Assembly: GCF_024494655.1 (NCBI RefSeq)
Contig: NZ_JANHDL010000004.1
Coordinates: forward strand, 62,001-126,000
DNA from: Halorubrum laminariae
GTDB lineage: Archaea > Halobacteriota > Halobacteria > Halobacteriales > Haloferacaceae
DNA: 64,000 nucleotides
Direction of reading: 5' to 3'
This document shows positions 17,151 to 26,281 of this stretch, piece by piece. Made by a program: the position numbers and the translations under genes. Each line of letters starts with the position of its first letter. Position 1 is the first letter of the stretch. The notes under the pieces were generated by a model. The model ran no database searches, was not told the DNA's origin, and saw only the letters and a program-made list of their open reading frames with translations.

Positions 17151-17185
17151 CCTCTCACCCCCCACCGGAGGGCAGAAACCCTCTA
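17151..17185 (-). promoter_or_regulatory. TATA-like box plus triple-arm dyad
   Basis: AGAGGG-TTTCTG-CCCTC is a perfect dyad across the box, and CCCTCC-GGTG-GGGGGT makes a second overlapping one. It precedes the ATG at 17123. Confidence 0.6.
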
Positions 17186-18088
17186 CTGTTCGATGAGCTT
17201 CAGGTCCTCATGTGTGAACGAGATGTCGAAGTCGGACGGTTTCTCGCTGATGGTGGTGCCTGAGTCGGTTAAAGCATCGACAGTGGGTGGGAGTATGGTG
17301 CTGATCTGGCCAAACAACTCTGATCGGATCTCCCACGTCAGTTCCTGAGAGCTAAGAGCAGACCATGCGGCGATTTCGGTGTCGTTGAAGAAGATGAAGT
17401 GCATCACGAAATCACGGTGTTGTTCTTCGCCTGTGCCAGGGCTGACTATCGTCACGGCCACAGTGTTCATCTCCTCCGTCTCTTCAAACTCAACGCCTCT
17501 TTCTTCAACATCTTCTGCTTCCAAGACGAAACAAACGACCTCAACATCGTCCCGCTTCGTGGTCCCGTCGTCTGGATCGACACGGAAAAATTTCTGAGCC
17601 CGTGTCAGAGGAAGCGTCTCGTTGACCGGTATGTTGCCAGCAGAGATGTCGGCTTTTAGGTCTGCTTTGAGAGATTTGACTGCGCCCTCGAATTGTTCGT
17701 CAACCTCGGTTTCAGGTGGCTGAATACCGAATATTTGGTATAGTGCGGATATCTGTTCTGATGAGAGACTACAATTAGTGCGGATCGCGTCCAAGAAGGA
17801 CTCCACCTCTTCGCTGGTCAGATCGGTCGAATCGATTTGGTCGGGGTCTGGTTGGAACTTCTCGTCGTCGGGGTGGATAACCCCAGTATCGTCGGTGTAC
17901 ACCACACCGACAGATTTGAGCGCGTTAATCTGCTGCCAAGAGATGCTGCCGTCAGTTGGGAGGCTATCCCAGTCGTTGATGATATCCCAGCCTTGAGGCT
18001 TGAGCTGGTAGTTGATGTTCCCCAGCTCGGAGGTCCAAGCCCGGATGTAGTAACCAGGGTCGTTTTTGTATGAGTTGATTGTTGGCAT
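17183..18088 (-). CDS. Hypothetical protein, 301 residues
   Basis: A soluble acidic protein starting MPTINSYKND. No domain recognised. The C-terminal 100 residues (VVCFVLEAED, DFVMHFIFFND) look like a mixed alpha/beta domain. Confidence 0.65.
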   Translation of the reverse strand: MPTINSYKNDPGYYIRAWTSELGNINYQLKPQGWDIINDWDSLPTDGSISWQQINALKSVGVVYTDDTGVIHPDDEKFQPDPDQIDSTDLTSEEVESFLDAIRTNCSLSSEQISALYQIFGIQPPETEVDEQFEGAVKSLKADLKADISAGNIPVNETLPLTRAQKFFRVDPDDGTTKRDDVEVVCFVLEAEDVEERGVEFEETEEMNTVAVTIVSPGTGEEQHRDFVMHFIFFNDTEIAAWSALSSQELTWEIRSELFGQISTILPPTVDALTDSGTTISEKPSDFDISFTHEDLKLIEQ

Positions 18089-18141
18089 GGGTGCTAAAAA
18101 CTCAGAAGATAATCTACTCCCTAAGTGTGTCGCTTGATATC

Positions 18142-18618
18142 TTAGTGCCCCTGAGACATACCGCCATCCTCGAGAAGGTTGTCCATCGCGAAGGCGTAGA
18201 TCGTTGTCGGAATCTCTTGGAATCGCTCTTGGTTGAGCGGCCCCGAGTCGTCGGGGAACTCACAGTCGAACTCGATGTGGGGGCCGTCGGGTGCGTAGCG
18301 GATCGCGCTCACGGTGAGCTGTGTTCCCTCCGGGATTTCCAACTGCCGGTTATCGTAGTCCATCGTGTATTCCCCACCGAGGGAGACGACGTGGCCATGT
18401 TCGAGCGTGTGCGAGCTGGTGAACTCGTCGATGTCTCGAACATCGTCTTTGTCGACGTAGACATCGCCGTTGTTCGTGTGGAGCTTCATCGTGGCTGTTC
18501 CGTCGTCGTCGAACTCCTGCCAGTCCCAGACAGCGATGCGGAACACGCCATCTTCGCGGCCGTCGGCCGTGTCGACTTCTGCGTTGTCCAGATAGACGAT
18601 TGCGATTGGGTTGATCAT
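18142..18618 (-). CDS. Hypothetical protein, 158 residues
   Basis: Starts at ATG 18616-18618 (MINPIAIVYLDNAE). The longer upstream frame is Ser/Thr-rich shadow of the neighbouring gene. Beta-rich acidic protein; no family recognised. It lies 22 bp after the stop of the 18641-18997 gene. Confidence 0.65.
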   Translation of the reverse strand: MINPIAIVYLDNAEVDTADGREDGVFRIAVWDWQEFDDDGTATMKLHTNNGDVYVDKDDVRDIDEFTSSHTLEHGHVVSLGGEYTMDYDNRQLEIPEGTQLTVSAIRYAPDGPHIEFDCEFPDDSGPLNQERFQEIPTTIYAFAMDNLLEDGGMSQGH

Positions 18619-18640
18619 GGTGTTTTGGTGAGGCCGGTGG

Positions 18641-18997
18641 TCACTGCGCGACGGAGACGTCGGCTCGCTCGCGGAACTGCTCGTAGGTCTCGAAGAGGTG
18701 ATCGCCGTTGAACGCGACGATGGAGGTGAGAACGTTGAGCAGGTACGGGCCATCCTCTCCATTGTTGTAGTCAGACTGCATCGCGATCGCGAAGTGGTCG
18801 TGCTCGACGAGGATCTCCCAGACGAGACTGACTGCGTCGGCGGGGATTACGTGGTCTTCGTGAACCGAGTCACGGGCGTCTCTGAGCGTTTCAGCGTTGT
18901 CGTCCTCGTCGATGTCGTGGTAGTGGTCGATGTGGACGTTGATCGCGTGCTGGACAGCTGAGGCTTCTTCGTCGCTGACGATTGGAACTGGTCTCAT
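18641..18997 (-). CDS. Hypothetical helical protein
   Basis: 118 residues, acidic and helical, with a His/Asp-rich segment (HIDHYHDIDEDD) that could bind a metal, although this pattern also fits general halophilic acidity. No family recognised. Confidence 0.65.
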   Translation of the reverse strand: MRPVPIVSDEEASAVQHAINVHIDHYHDIDEDDNAETLRDARDSVHEDHVIPADAVSLVWEILVEHDHFAIAMQSDYNNGEDGPYLLNVLTSIVAFNGDHLFETYEQFRERADVSVAQ

Positions 18998-19158
18998 GGT
19001 GTGCTTTCGGGGGTGTTCAGAACGCTGTGTCCGGTGTCGGACTCCTCAAGGGTCCCCCTCACTTCTCTGGGGGGTAAAAACAGTCGGCTGGGGGTGTGTT
19101 CGTGTGCTCACACCCCACGTTTCTGAGTGCGAATTTCATCTCGCACACGGGGGGTGAG

Positions 19159-19485
19159 TCAGAGCGGGTAGCCCCTGTGTTGGACACAAGGAGGGTTCAG
19201 GAGGTCGCCGTCTTGAACGTAGGTGAACCAACCATTTGGGGTGACCCCGCAGTCGTGACAGCGCGTTTCGTTCCATCCGCAGTCGTCGACGCCGCGGTTG
19301 GCCCAGCATCGAACGCGATCGCCGCCGTGGCTAACGAGGACGCCCCCGCCGCATTCCGGGCAGTTCTCCGGAAACTGCTTGTACACGCCTTCGCGGATGA
19401 GGCTTCCAATCCGGGAGAACGCGAAACGGAGGTCGGTGTCTGCGAGTGCGTCGGCGTATGGGCCAGTGGGCGGCGGTGGTGTCAT
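19159..19485 (-). CDS. Zinc-ribbon hypothetical protein
   Basis: 108 residues. CPECGGG, a single Cys in VRCWANR, CGWNETRCHDCG give a Cys-rich stretch with spacing typical of a rubredoxin-like or topoisomerase-type zinc ribbon. Function unknown. Confidence 0.65.
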   Translation of the reverse strand: MTPPPPTGPYADALADTDLRFAFSRIGSLIREGVYKQFPENCPECGGGVLVSHGGDRVRCWANRGVDDCGWNETRCHDCGVTPNGWFTYVQDGDLLNPPCVQHRGYPL

Positions 19486-19491
19486 GGGTGA

Positions 19492-19908
19492 CTACTGTAG
19501 GTCCGCTTCGAGGGCCTGGCGTATGGTAGTAACTGTCGAGAGTTCACGTTCGCGGAAGGGATTCGACTGGCCGATGATAAACTGCCGGACCATCACGTCG
19601 GAGTTGAGTCCCGTGATCAGTCTCACCGCGGCGAATTCGGCTTCGGGCCGGCTCTCGTAGCCTCTAGAGAGCGTCGGGAGGAACGCTCGGCCTCGTGGGT
19701 CGACCTCGATCGTGGCGTCGAGTAGCCACGTCCCGTCCTGGGGTGTCGAAACGTGGATCGAGACTCGGACGCCGTCCAGTCGCTTGTGGTAGCGGTACGT
19801 CGTCCGGAGCGAACTCTGCCGAGTAACGCTCCAACGTTTGGAGACGCTGTCCGCTTTCGGCGCTGGGCCTTCGTTCGGGCGGTCGTTCGTAGTGAGTGTT
19901 TCTTGCAT
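19492..19908 (-). CDS. Hypothetical protein, 138 residues
   Basis: Starts at ATG 19906-19908 (MQETLTTNDRP). It has a basic central region (TTYRYHKRLDGVRVSIHV) and an acidic C-terminus. No family recognised. Its stop lies 6 bp before the next ATG, as in an operon. Confidence 0.6.
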   Translation of the reverse strand: MQETLTTNDRPNEGPAPKADSVSKRWSVTRQSSLRTTYRYHKRLDGVRVSIHVSTPQDGTWLLDATIEVDPRGRAFLPTLSRGYESRPEAEFAAVRLITGLNSDVMVRQFIIGQSNPFRERELSTVTTIRQALEADLQ

Positions 19909-19912
19909 TTGC

Positions 19913-20296
19913 TTAGGTGCTTGCCGGGGGCTTCGATGAGCTGGCGTGGGTGGGTTCTGCTGGTGCTTCGAACTCCAACTCGGTGAACCCGATCGCGTCG
20001 ACGAGATGGAACTCACGGCGATCGGATGGGTAGACGATTTCGATGATGTCTCCGACAGAGGCTGACCGGACCATGTGTCGGGCATCCTGAACGGTGTTGA
20101 CGATCTCGCCTTGCGCGTGGTGGTACGCTCGGTCTCGGTCAGTCACGTCGAGAATGGTCTCTGCTGGGCGATACGCTGTCTCGAAGGTCTCCTCGTCGGG
20201 GTCGCGATCACCGTATCCGACTTGGTGTCGGAGTTCCCGGTTTTCGAACGGGAGGTGGTGGATGGTGCTGTATCCGCGAGATGGGTTAGTAGACAT
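19913..20296 (-). CDS. Hypothetical protein, 127 residues
   Basis: Acidic soluble protein with a VGDIIEIVYPS beta segment resembling small barrel domains. No family recognised. A promoter of the repeated type lies just upstream. Confidence 0.6.
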   Translation of the reverse strand: MSTNPSRGYSTIHHLPFENRELRHQVGYGDRDPDEETFETAYRPAETILDVTDRDRAYHHAQGEIVNTVQDARHMVRSASVGDIIEIVYPSDRREFHLVDAIGFTELEFEAPAEPTHASSSKPPAST

Positions 20297-20305
20297 CTAT
20301 GAACT

Positions 20306-20340
20306 CCTCTGTCCCACTTCCGGGAGACAAAAAATCTCAG
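20306..20340 (-). promoter_or_regulatory. T-rich box plus dyad promoter
   Basis: A TTTTTTGTCTCCCGGAAGTG stretch, with CCC paired to GGG, precedes the ATG at 20296. Confidence 0.45.
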
Positions 20341-20768
20341 TCGGTCCGGGGGTGTTCGTCGACGTAGCGGGTGGCGCTCGACCAGACCTCCTGTTCTGGA
20401 TCGACGCGAGGCCGCACCTGCTTCACTCGTCTGCGGGCTTCGTCGACGTCGACGCCCGAATGAACCGCGAGGACCGCGGCACAGACTGAACAGCTGCGCG
20501 AGACGCCGGCCTGACAGTGAACGAAGGTCACCTCCCCGCTCTCGACGGCGTCGAGCACGTAGTCAGCGGCCGCCTCGAACGTTTCGTACTCGTGGGGGCC
20601 GTCCGGGAACACGAACTCATCGCCCGTTGTAGATTCGCGTGGGCATTCCCTCCCAAGGACCCGAGCGTAACCGACTGTGACCACCTCGTCGAATGGGTTG
20701 TCGATTTCAGACAGTGCGCGTGCCGTTCGGGCATCGCCGATGTGGAGGTGGGGGATGATTTCGTTCAT
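20337..20768 (-). CDS. Dual-specificity protein phosphatase
   Basis: 143 residues. The catalytic P-loop VHCQAGVSRS (H-C-x5-R-S) is intact with its Cys and Arg. Upstream, NPFDEVVTVG and downstream DEARRRVKQVRPRVDP match the DSP fold. These enzymes remove phosphate from Tyr and Ser/Thr, or from nucleotides or RNA ends in some lineages. The substrate here is unknown. No kinase is nearby. Confidence 0.85.
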   Translation of the reverse strand: MNEIIPHLHIGDARTARALSEIDNPFDEVVTVGYARVLGRECPRESTTGDEFVFPDGPHEYETFEAAADYVLDAVESGEVTFVHCQAGVSRSCSVCAAVLAVHSGVDVDEARRRVKQVRPRVDPEQEVWSSATRYVDEHPRTD

Positions 20769-20809
20769 GGTTTTTCTGCTCGCTTGACGGTCAAAAACGT
20801 CGCGGCGGG

Positions 20810-21181
20810 CTACTCTGCTGCGAACTGGGTTGCGATCGCGAGGTCGCGGACGGTGTCGACGTGAGAAATGCCGTTGAAGTCGTGTCCACGTCCGACGGTG
20901 GCGGCGTATGTGGATATCTCACTCGAAGCGAACTCGAAGAGGATCTGGTTTGCGTTCTCGATCACCGCCGGGTCGACAATGGACATCGCTCCAGTGTGGA
21001 GGTCCATATCGACGGTCTCGGCGTCGGTGGTGAATTCCTCGCCCTGGTCATCAAACGTGACGGTCCCATCGGGGAGTCCCTCGGTATCGAAGTCGGCGTC
21101 GATGGACGTGGCGGTGAGGATGGTGTCGGTATCGTCAATATACAGGCGGTCGCCTTCGCTGAGGTCTTCTAGTGAGGTCAT
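20810..21181 (-). CDS. Hypothetical protein, 123 residues
   Basis: Starts at ATG 21179-21181 (MTSLEDLSEGDRLY). The N-terminal half is a small beta barrel-like domain (LSEGDRLYIDDTDTILTATS). No family recognised. Confidence 0.6.
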   Translation of the reverse strand: MTSLEDLSEGDRLYIDDTDTILTATSIDADFDTEGLPDGTVTFDDQGEEFTTDAETVDMDLHTGAMSIVDPAVIENANQILFEFASSEISTYAATVGRGHDFNGISHVDTVRDLAIATQFAAE

Positions 21182-21227
21182 GGTGGGTTGTGAGAGCGGA
21201 TCTGCGTGGTGGTTCTCTGGGTGCGAT

Positions 21228-21401
21228 TCAGTCGTTGGGGCAATCCGGACAGATGGGATCGCCGTTACGGTCGGTGTCGGTGCCGGGCTCTTCTCCACAC
21301 TGCTTACAGGGTGGGGCGACGCCGGTCAACTCGCTGATGCTGGCGTCGTCGGGATCGCCGACGTGACGCGCCTCTTCACGATGAATGTGACTGAAGGTCA
21401 T
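21228..21401 (-). CDS. Small zinc-binding protein
   Basis: 57 residues from MTFSHIHREEARH, with CKQCGE and CPDC 16 residues apart near the C-terminus. It is one of the many small CxxC proteins of this element. Confidence 0.6.
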   Translation of the reverse strand: MTFSHIHREEARHVGDPDDASISELTGVAPPCKQCGEEPGTDTDRNGDPICPDCPND

Positions 21402-21557
21402 TGGTGGGTGGAGTCTCAGAGCCGGGTGTATCACTCAACACTCACCTCCTTTCGGTGAGCAAAAACACTCTGCTGCCTGTGGGAGTATTGAGTGTGTCAG
21501 TTCTAGTGTGGACTGTGGTCATGGGTCCGTTTACGTTTCGAAGCGCGTTTATTGGCA

Positions 21558-22625
21558 CTATCGCGTTGATTCTCCGCCGTCGTTAGGGATCTCCGGTTCC
21601 GGGAAGGTATCACCGACCTGTTCTTCGAGGTTGTATGGACTCCCCGTATCGTGCTCACTCAGGTTGTGCCAGCGGTTCTTTTCCGAGCTGTAATAGAGCG
21701 TGTTGAGCGCCATATCCGTTGCGAACCAGTTGTCGTCGGTGTCCATCACGAAGTCGAGTGACCAAGAGGCGTCGTCGAACTCTTGGGCGGCTCGGGACGC
21801 CCACTCGTACAACTGGTCAATGTTATCGTCGATGGCGTCGATCACGCGCTCGTAGTGTGCGGCCCCATCAGTTGCTCTCGCGAACGTCTCCTTGTCGACG
21901 CGGGGAAAATGATACAGCACTTCGCCATCAGCGATGAAGAACCGGACTTCGGGGTGGAGGGTGTAGCGGCCGTCTGGGTAAAAGTCTAAATCGAGGTGTT
22001 CGCGGATGGGAAGTGGGGTGAATGGTGGCATCTCAGCCATGAGCCGATCCTGGAGCTGGTGCATGACCGTCCTCACGATTTCGGCCCGTGAGTTGACCTC
22101 GATGTGGTTCCCGTCTCCGAGGTTTGTTGCGGATTTGTAGTCACTTCGGAGGAATGCCTGCTTGTTGTCGGTATTCTCCACGAAGGAGGTAATCACGCTG
22201 AAGTCTGGCTGACCGAAGAATTTGAAGACCGGCTCGGGGTCTTCAGTCATGATGATGCCGATCGGGTCGATCTCTTCCTCCTCGAGGAACTCTCCCCCAC
22301 CCCCACCCTCCAATTCGAGGATCTGGGTGTCGATGGTTGGGATATTGAGCGGCTCTAAGCGGGGGAACCAATGGGAAAGGCGGTTCCGGGTATCGAAGAA
22401 CTCCACGACTTCCGGTCTGAAATCACTGGGGAGTCCGTCAGCGAACCGGTCTTGATACCGGGAGAGCTCTGAAGGGGGGCTGACGGAGAACTTCGCTATC
22501 TCCTCTAATGCCTCTCGTTTTTCGGCTTCCATCTCCTCCTCCATCGCTGTGAGTTCTGCGAATCCCTCGGCGTCCTGCTGTTCAGCATCGCTTGATTCTC
22601 CGTTGTTAGATGTATTAGTTGTCAT
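21558..22625 (-). CDS. Hypothetical protein, possibly ATP-grasp-like
   Basis: 355 residues from MTTNTSNNGESS. After an acidic coiled-coil N-terminus, the C-terminal half has PEVRFFIADGEVL, then WSLDFVMDTDDNWFATDMALNT. The order E-x-R-F-F ... D-x-x-x-D ... D-x-A-x-N resembles ATP-grasp catalytic strands (viral and uncharacterised families), but a glycine loop is not obvious. I treat this as a weak similarity. Confidence 0.5.
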   Translation of the reverse strand: MTTNTSNNGESSDAEQQDAEGFAELTAMEEEMEAEKREALEEIAKFSVSPPSELSRYQDRFADGLPSDFRPEVVEFFDTRNRLSHWFPRLEPLNIPTIDTQILELEGGGGGEFLEEEEIDPIGIIMTEDPEPVFKFFGQPDFSVITSFVENTDNKQAFLRSDYKSATNLGDGNHIEVNSRAEIVRTVMHQLQDRLMAEMPPFTPLPIREHLDLDFYPDGRYTLHPEVRFFIADGEVLYHFPRVDKETFARATDGAAHYERVIDAIDDNIDQLYEWASRAAQEFDDASWSLDFVMDTDDNWFATDMALNTLYYSSEKNRWHNLSEHDTGSPYNLEEQVGDTFPEPEIPNDGGESTR

Positions 22626-22785
22626 TTTCACTACAGTCTGGACAGTAGTCTTCGCTCCCACGGTTTGTCCATCCGTCTTCGCGGGCCTTCTCTCGCTCTC
22701 TGGTGGCGGTCCAACATGCGTAGCCCGTTGTTTTCGGGCATCCTTCACCGTCGCATCGGAGGATCACCGATTTCATGTAGGTCAT
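22615..22785 (-). CDS. Small zinc-finger protein
   Basis: 56 residues from ATG 22783-22785 (MTYMKS...; a second ATG at 22776). CDGEGC and CPDC flank a Trp/Arg-rich middle (YACWTATRERE), a layout seen in small haloarchaeal zinc fingers that may bind nucleic acid. The end overlaps the start of the downstream gene by 11 bp. An 11-codon frame (starting MVGQSK) lies between the promoter and this gene. Confidence 0.65.
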   Translation of the reverse strand: MTYMKSVILRCDGEGCPKTTGYACWTATREREKAREDGWTNRGSEDYCPDCSENDN

Positions 22786-22827
22786 CGGCTAGCAACCCCG
22801 TTCGTCTTTGGATTGTCCAACCATATC

Positions 22828-22858
22828 TCTCACTCTCCCCGGAGAGCAAAAACCACCT
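22828..22858 (-). promoter_or_regulatory. T-rich box plus dyad promoter
   Basis: GGTTTTTGCTCTCC-GG-GGAGAG, a 6-bp dyad below the box, precedes the 22615-22785 transcription unit. Confidence 0.55.
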
Positions 22859-23262
22859 CACGCAGTGGCGTCAGCAAGCTGCTCGAGTTCGTCTTTGAGA
22901 TACGTCCGGTGACAGATCTTGTCGTCGGTATTCTCGTAGCACACGAGGTAGACGGCGGTTTCGGGGAGCATCGAGAGGATATCTCGCATCGCCCGACGCT
23001 GGGTGTCGCCCTCGAGGTGAGCGCGGTATCGCTGCTCGAAGTCGCAGGCGTCGATCGCGTCGTTGTGGCCAATCTCGTCGGCGAGTTCCTTGAACTCGGT
23101 GAGGAGGTCACGCGGTGGGGCGAGGGCGGTGATGTTGGTGTCGAGGTGGGCCTGGATGCCGTACATCGGCTCGCGGACGACACCGACGACGTAGTCATCG
23201 TCGTCAGGGACGACGTGACCGTGCTGGAGAGCGGCGTGATAGGTGTCGTGGAGTCCTTCCAT
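22858..23262 (-). CDS. DUF488-like protein
   Basis: 134 residues. The C-terminus has VYLVCYENTDDKICHRTYLKDEL, matching the DUF488 hallmark (vCYE then CHR followed by a helix), and LAPPRDLLTEFK matches its middle. DUF488 proteins are widespread and of unknown biochemistry; the conserved Cys residues suggest metal or redox chemistry. Confidence 0.7.
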   Translation of the reverse strand: MEGLHDTYHAALQHGHVVPDDDDYVVGVVREPMYGIQAHLDTNITALAPPRDLLTEFKELADEIGHNDAIDACDFEQRYRAHLEGDTQRRAMRDILSMLPETAVYLVCYENTDDKICHRTYLKDELEQLADATA

Positions 23263-23310
23263 GCTCAGAGATCAGGTGGCGAGGGTAATGAAGGTGTCCG
23301 AATCGCTGCT

Positions 23311-23625
23311 TTACGCGGGTTGGGAAGCCCGATAGTAAACCTGGATTGGGATCAGAAGTAGGAGAAGTACGGGAAGAACGAATCCGAGACCGGGGAGAAA
23401 CCAAAGCGAGGCTGCCCCAACGAATGCGAGACCCAGCGACCCTGTCTCTGTAAGGAGTAAACCACCCCACGCCAGCGGGACGATGGTCCAACCGAGCGCA
23501 AGAGTGTGGGCTTTCAGGCGGTCAAACTCAGCAAGGGTAGCTGCGCCTGCCATGAGGGCGAAGATCGAAAACGCCTCGACGCCCGGTTGAGAGAGCGATT
23601 CGGCGATGAGGTCGAACAGGGGCAT
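23311..23625 (-). CDS. Membrane protein
   Basis: 104 residues with three predicted membrane helices (about 20-38, 45-65, 70-95). No family recognised. It directly follows the dCTP deaminase gene (1 bp apart) and is probably co-transcribed. Confidence 0.65.
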   Translation of the reverse strand: MPLFDLIAESLSQPGVEAFSIFALMAGAATLAEFDRLKAHTLALGWTIVPLAWGGLLLTETGSLGLAFVGAASLWFLPGLGFVLPVLLLLLIPIQVYYRASQPA

Positions 23626-23626
23626 G

Positions 23627-24208
23627 TTACGCGGTGAACTCAGGGTCGTCGCCGATGCGAGATGGCTCGGGGCCGGACTGGCCCTGATATTTCGACCCGC
23701 GCTCTGAGCCGTACGGCCTCTCGGCAGGCGACGTCATCTGAGTAAACGTGATCTGCGAGATCCGCATACCCGGCGTCAGTGCGACTGGCGCAGCGCCGAG
23801 GTTTGAGAGTTCGAGGGTGATCTGCCCCGAGTACCCGGCATCCGCGAGGCCTGCCGTGGCGTGGATGATTATCGCAAGCCGCCCGAGCGAGGACCGCCCC
23901 TCGACGTGCCCGACGAGATCGTCGGGGACAGTGACCGATTCGATGGTTGTTGCGAGGGCGAACTCACCGGGATGAAGGATGAACTCACTGTCGTTGTCGA
24001 CGTGGGTTTCGGAGACGTACTGGTTCACTTCATCGACGTTGTTTGGGTGGATACAGGGGATCTGGGTTCGGTTAAACTCCAGAAACGTACTGCCCAGCCG
24101 GAGGTCGACGCTACATGGTTGGACTTGCTGGTCGATGTCGGTTAGCGGGTCGATCACGAGGTCGCCCTGTTCTAACCGATGTAGGATGTCGGTGTCTGAG
24201 AGGATCAT
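23627..24208 (-). CDS. dcd: dCTP deaminase
   Basis: 193 residues from [21 protein letters not shown] contains the conserved GRSS(L)xR-type active-site segment, followed by [19 protein letters not shown] with the catalytic Glu, as in Dcd and the bifunctional dCTP deaminase/dUTPase. It converts dCTP to dUTP (and perhaps on to dUMP), feeding dTTP synthesis and keeping dUTP low. Plasmids and viruses of haloarchaea often carry it. Monofunctional versus bifunctional cannot be decided here. The start fits the family N-terminus (ILSD..I). Confidence 0.9.
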   Translation of the reverse strand: MILSDTDILHRLEQGDLVIDPLTDIDQQVQPCSVDLRLGSTFLEFNRTQIPCIHPNNVDEVNQYVSETHVDNDSEFILHPGEFALATTIESVTVPDDLVGHVEGRSSLGRLAIIIHATAGLADAGYSGQITLELSNLGAAPVALTPGMRISQITFTQMTSPAERPYGSERGSKYQGQSGPEPSRIGDDPEFTA

Positions 24209-24245
24209 GGATGTGACTGGTCGGTGGGGCTGGCTGCTCGCTGCG

Positions 24246-24719
24246 TTATCCGTGCTTTTCGGGAGTCTGGTCCATGTCGACCTTGACGGCTTCATGTTCA
24301 TCGACCCACTCACATGTGAAGCGTCGGGCCTTCTCGTAGTTCAGGTCGAGTCGCTCGTACAGGGCGCGAGCGTTGAAGCCATCTTGGGGGTCATTGCTGA
24401 TGCTCTTCTTCGAGGAATCGTCTTCGTCGTACTCGTTGAGGGGGACGATCCAGAGTGTGTTCTCGTCATCGTCGAAAATGTACGTGACAGCCTCGTACCC
24501 CTCGAATAAGTCGACTGCGCTGCTGGTTGGAGCGATCGCCGCAGACGCTCGGAACGAAAGCTTGGGCGGCTTCTTGATCGGGTCCTTCCCAGTGAGCTTG
24601 GAGAGATTCGCGAGCTTCTCGTCATCAGACAGCTGTGGGCTGTCGGTCTCTGCTTCGGTGGTGTCCGGACTCTCTGGAGTGTCCTCTGCGCTACTGGCCG
24701 CATGTTCTGGTTCGCTCAT
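24246..24719 (-). CDS. Hypothetical acidic protein
   Basis: 157 residues: a disordered acidic N-terminus (about 45 residues) then a folded part with [18 protein letters not shown]. No family recognised. It lies upstream of dcd on the same strand, 37 bp away. Confidence 0.6.
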   Translation of the reverse strand: MSEPEHAASSAEDTPESPDTTEAETDSPQLSDDEKLANLSKLTGKDPIKKPPKLSFRASAAIAPTSSAVDLFEGYEAVTYIFDDDENTLWIVPLNEYDEDDSSKKSISNDPQDGFNARALYERLDLNYEKARRFTCEWVDEHEAVKVDMDQTPEKHG

Positions 24720-24840
24720 TTGCCTCTACAGGAGAGTCCCAGAGAACCGATAAAAGTGTACCGTCCGATTATCTCTCTGTAACGGCCATCACGCCGAAAG
24801 ATTCAGATAGAGGTGTGTCAATGTACGATATGAACGAATC

Positions 24841-25395
24841 ATGCGCCGACGGGTATTTCTAGCATCTAGTATCGGGTTTGCTGCTTCTCTGTCCGGCTGT
24901 TTGGGCATCGGGGGGAGCGATGTGCTTCCAGGGAGCGGTTCAGATAATCAGCCAGAGCGCGATGAGGCCCCCGATCAGGGTGGTCAAAGTGGTGAAACCA
25001 GCGAAGAAAACGACAGTGACGTGGGGGAACAAGCGACTGATCCGTCACCCGAAGAAGCGGATGACGAGGCGAAGGTGACGTTAGAGAGTAACGACCCCGT
25101 CACGGTTGTAGAGACGTTCTACGATGCTCTCTACGCGCCAGACCTTGAGATGGCAAATGGGCTGCTCCATCCTGAGAGCCCCGCGCCAATGTACACTGAC
25201 GAAGTGGTGTCGTCATTCGAAGCGTATACGCACGAACTCGAAGATGTTGAGCTGGTCGAGGAGGGTGATTCGAGTGCCGTGGTTGCGTTCTTCCTCGTTC
25301 TCACGGGAGAGGAGGGTGTTGTCCGGCGGAGCGAAGTTACACTTGAGGTCCGGACGGACGGCGACGACTGGAAGGTCTGGCAGATGAGGCGGTAG
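24841..25395 (+). CDS. Tat-exported lipoprotein
   Basis: 184 residues. MRRRVFLASS carries the Tat-type twin-Arg motif and LSGC a lipobox, so it is probably exported folded and lipid-anchored at Cys near residue 20, as is normal for haloarchaeal lipoproteins. An acidic linker of about 60 residues follows, then a DUF4878/SnoaL-like domain (VTVVETFYDALYAPDLEMANGLLHP...) of the NTF2-like type. Function at the cell surface unknown. Confidence 0.8.
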   Translation: MRRRVFLASSIGFAASLSGCLGIGGSDVLPGSGSDNQPERDEAPDQGGQSGETSEENDSDVGEQATDPSPEEADDEAKVTLESNDPVTVVETFYDALYAPDLEMANGLLHPESPAPMYTDEVVSSFEAYTHELEDVELVEEGDSSAVVAFFLVLTGEEGVVRRSEVTLEVRTDGDDWKVWQMRR

Positions 25396-25427
25396 GCAGC
25401 ATCGAGTGGTTACTTGACCGGAACTGC

Positions 25428-25434
25428 TTTTTAA
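25428..25434 (+). promoter_or_regulatory. TATA box
   Basis: TTTTTAA, 22-28 bp upstream of the ATG at 25456, fits a leaderless transcript. Confidence 0.6.
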
Positions 25435-25455
25435 GACGCCTTTGTATCGGCGTGT

Positions 25456-26277
25456 ATGGGTATCGACCGAGGAACATACACCAGTAGGCGCGTTGTCCCT
25501 GAGAATGCCTCATGGGCCACCGCCGCTGATTGGGAGTCTGGTGATTTGTCCTCGGTCGATCTCGAAGGCGACGGGATCCGGTTCAGGGGGACAAAATACG
25601 GTGGGCCTCCAGCAAGCGGTGTCGCACGGTGGCCGCTTGAAGAGACCGTTGAGGACGTGTGGGGCGAGCATGATGGGGTGAACAGGGGTGCTTCGTTCAC
25701 GTCTGACTCTGAACTCCGTGACGGCGCGTGGTTTAACGCTGGCAGCGAGGACTATATCGCTCTCCCCCAGGTACAGCTTGCCGGTCCTGAAATGTCGGTA
25801 TCTGCCTGGGTGAAGCCAACGCATCACGGCGAATCGTCGTATGATAGAGTCCTATCGGCAGGGACGTATCAGCCGTTCAATTTGGTGATCTACGGTCACG
25901 GGTCGGGCTCTTGGGAGCCGTATTTCGATATCACGACAGAGCACGATCGAGGGACGGCCGGCCAACCGTGGGAATACCCTGATCAGACGTTTGCGTGGGA
26001 TACACGACACCACCTCCTCGGCGTCTACGGTGATGGGTACGTTCGAATGTACGTAGATGGATCTGAGATTGCGTCTCAGCAACTCACCGGAGAGTTGGAT
26101 ACGTCCAAATACGGTTATACGACATACTCGTACATCGGTACGAGAGAAAAGGACGCATCTGGAGGCCCGATACAAGAGTTTCTGAGTGGCTTTCTGAAAG
26201 ATGTCCGAGTCTACGACAAGGTGTTGTCCCCGAGTGAGGCAGTGGGGCTATACGAGACTGGGACGATCGACGGATGA
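25456..26277 (+). CDS. LamG-domain protein
   Basis: 273 residues. The N-terminus holds WATAADWE, the degenerate form of the WGxxxGWE module of its paralogues. The LamG domain follows from VARWPLEET through MSVSAWVKPTHH, HHLLGVYGDGYVRMYVDGSE and KDVRVYDKVLSPSE. No signal peptide. It is the only rightward member of this group. Confidence 0.8.
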   Translation: MGIDRGTYTSRRVVPENASWATAADWESGDLSSVDLEGDGIRFRGTKYGGPPASGVARWPLEETVEDVWGEHDGVNRGASFTSDSELRDGAWFNAGSEDYIALPQVQLAGPEMSVSAWVKPTHHGESSYDRVLSAGTYQPFNLVIYGHGSGSWEPYFDITTEHDRGTAGQPWEYPDQTFAWDTRHHLLGVYGDGYVRMYVDGSEIASQQLTGELDTSKYGYTTYSYIGTREKDASGGPIQEFLSGFLKDVRVYDKVLSPSEAVGLYETGTIDG

Positions 26278-26281
26278 GCGG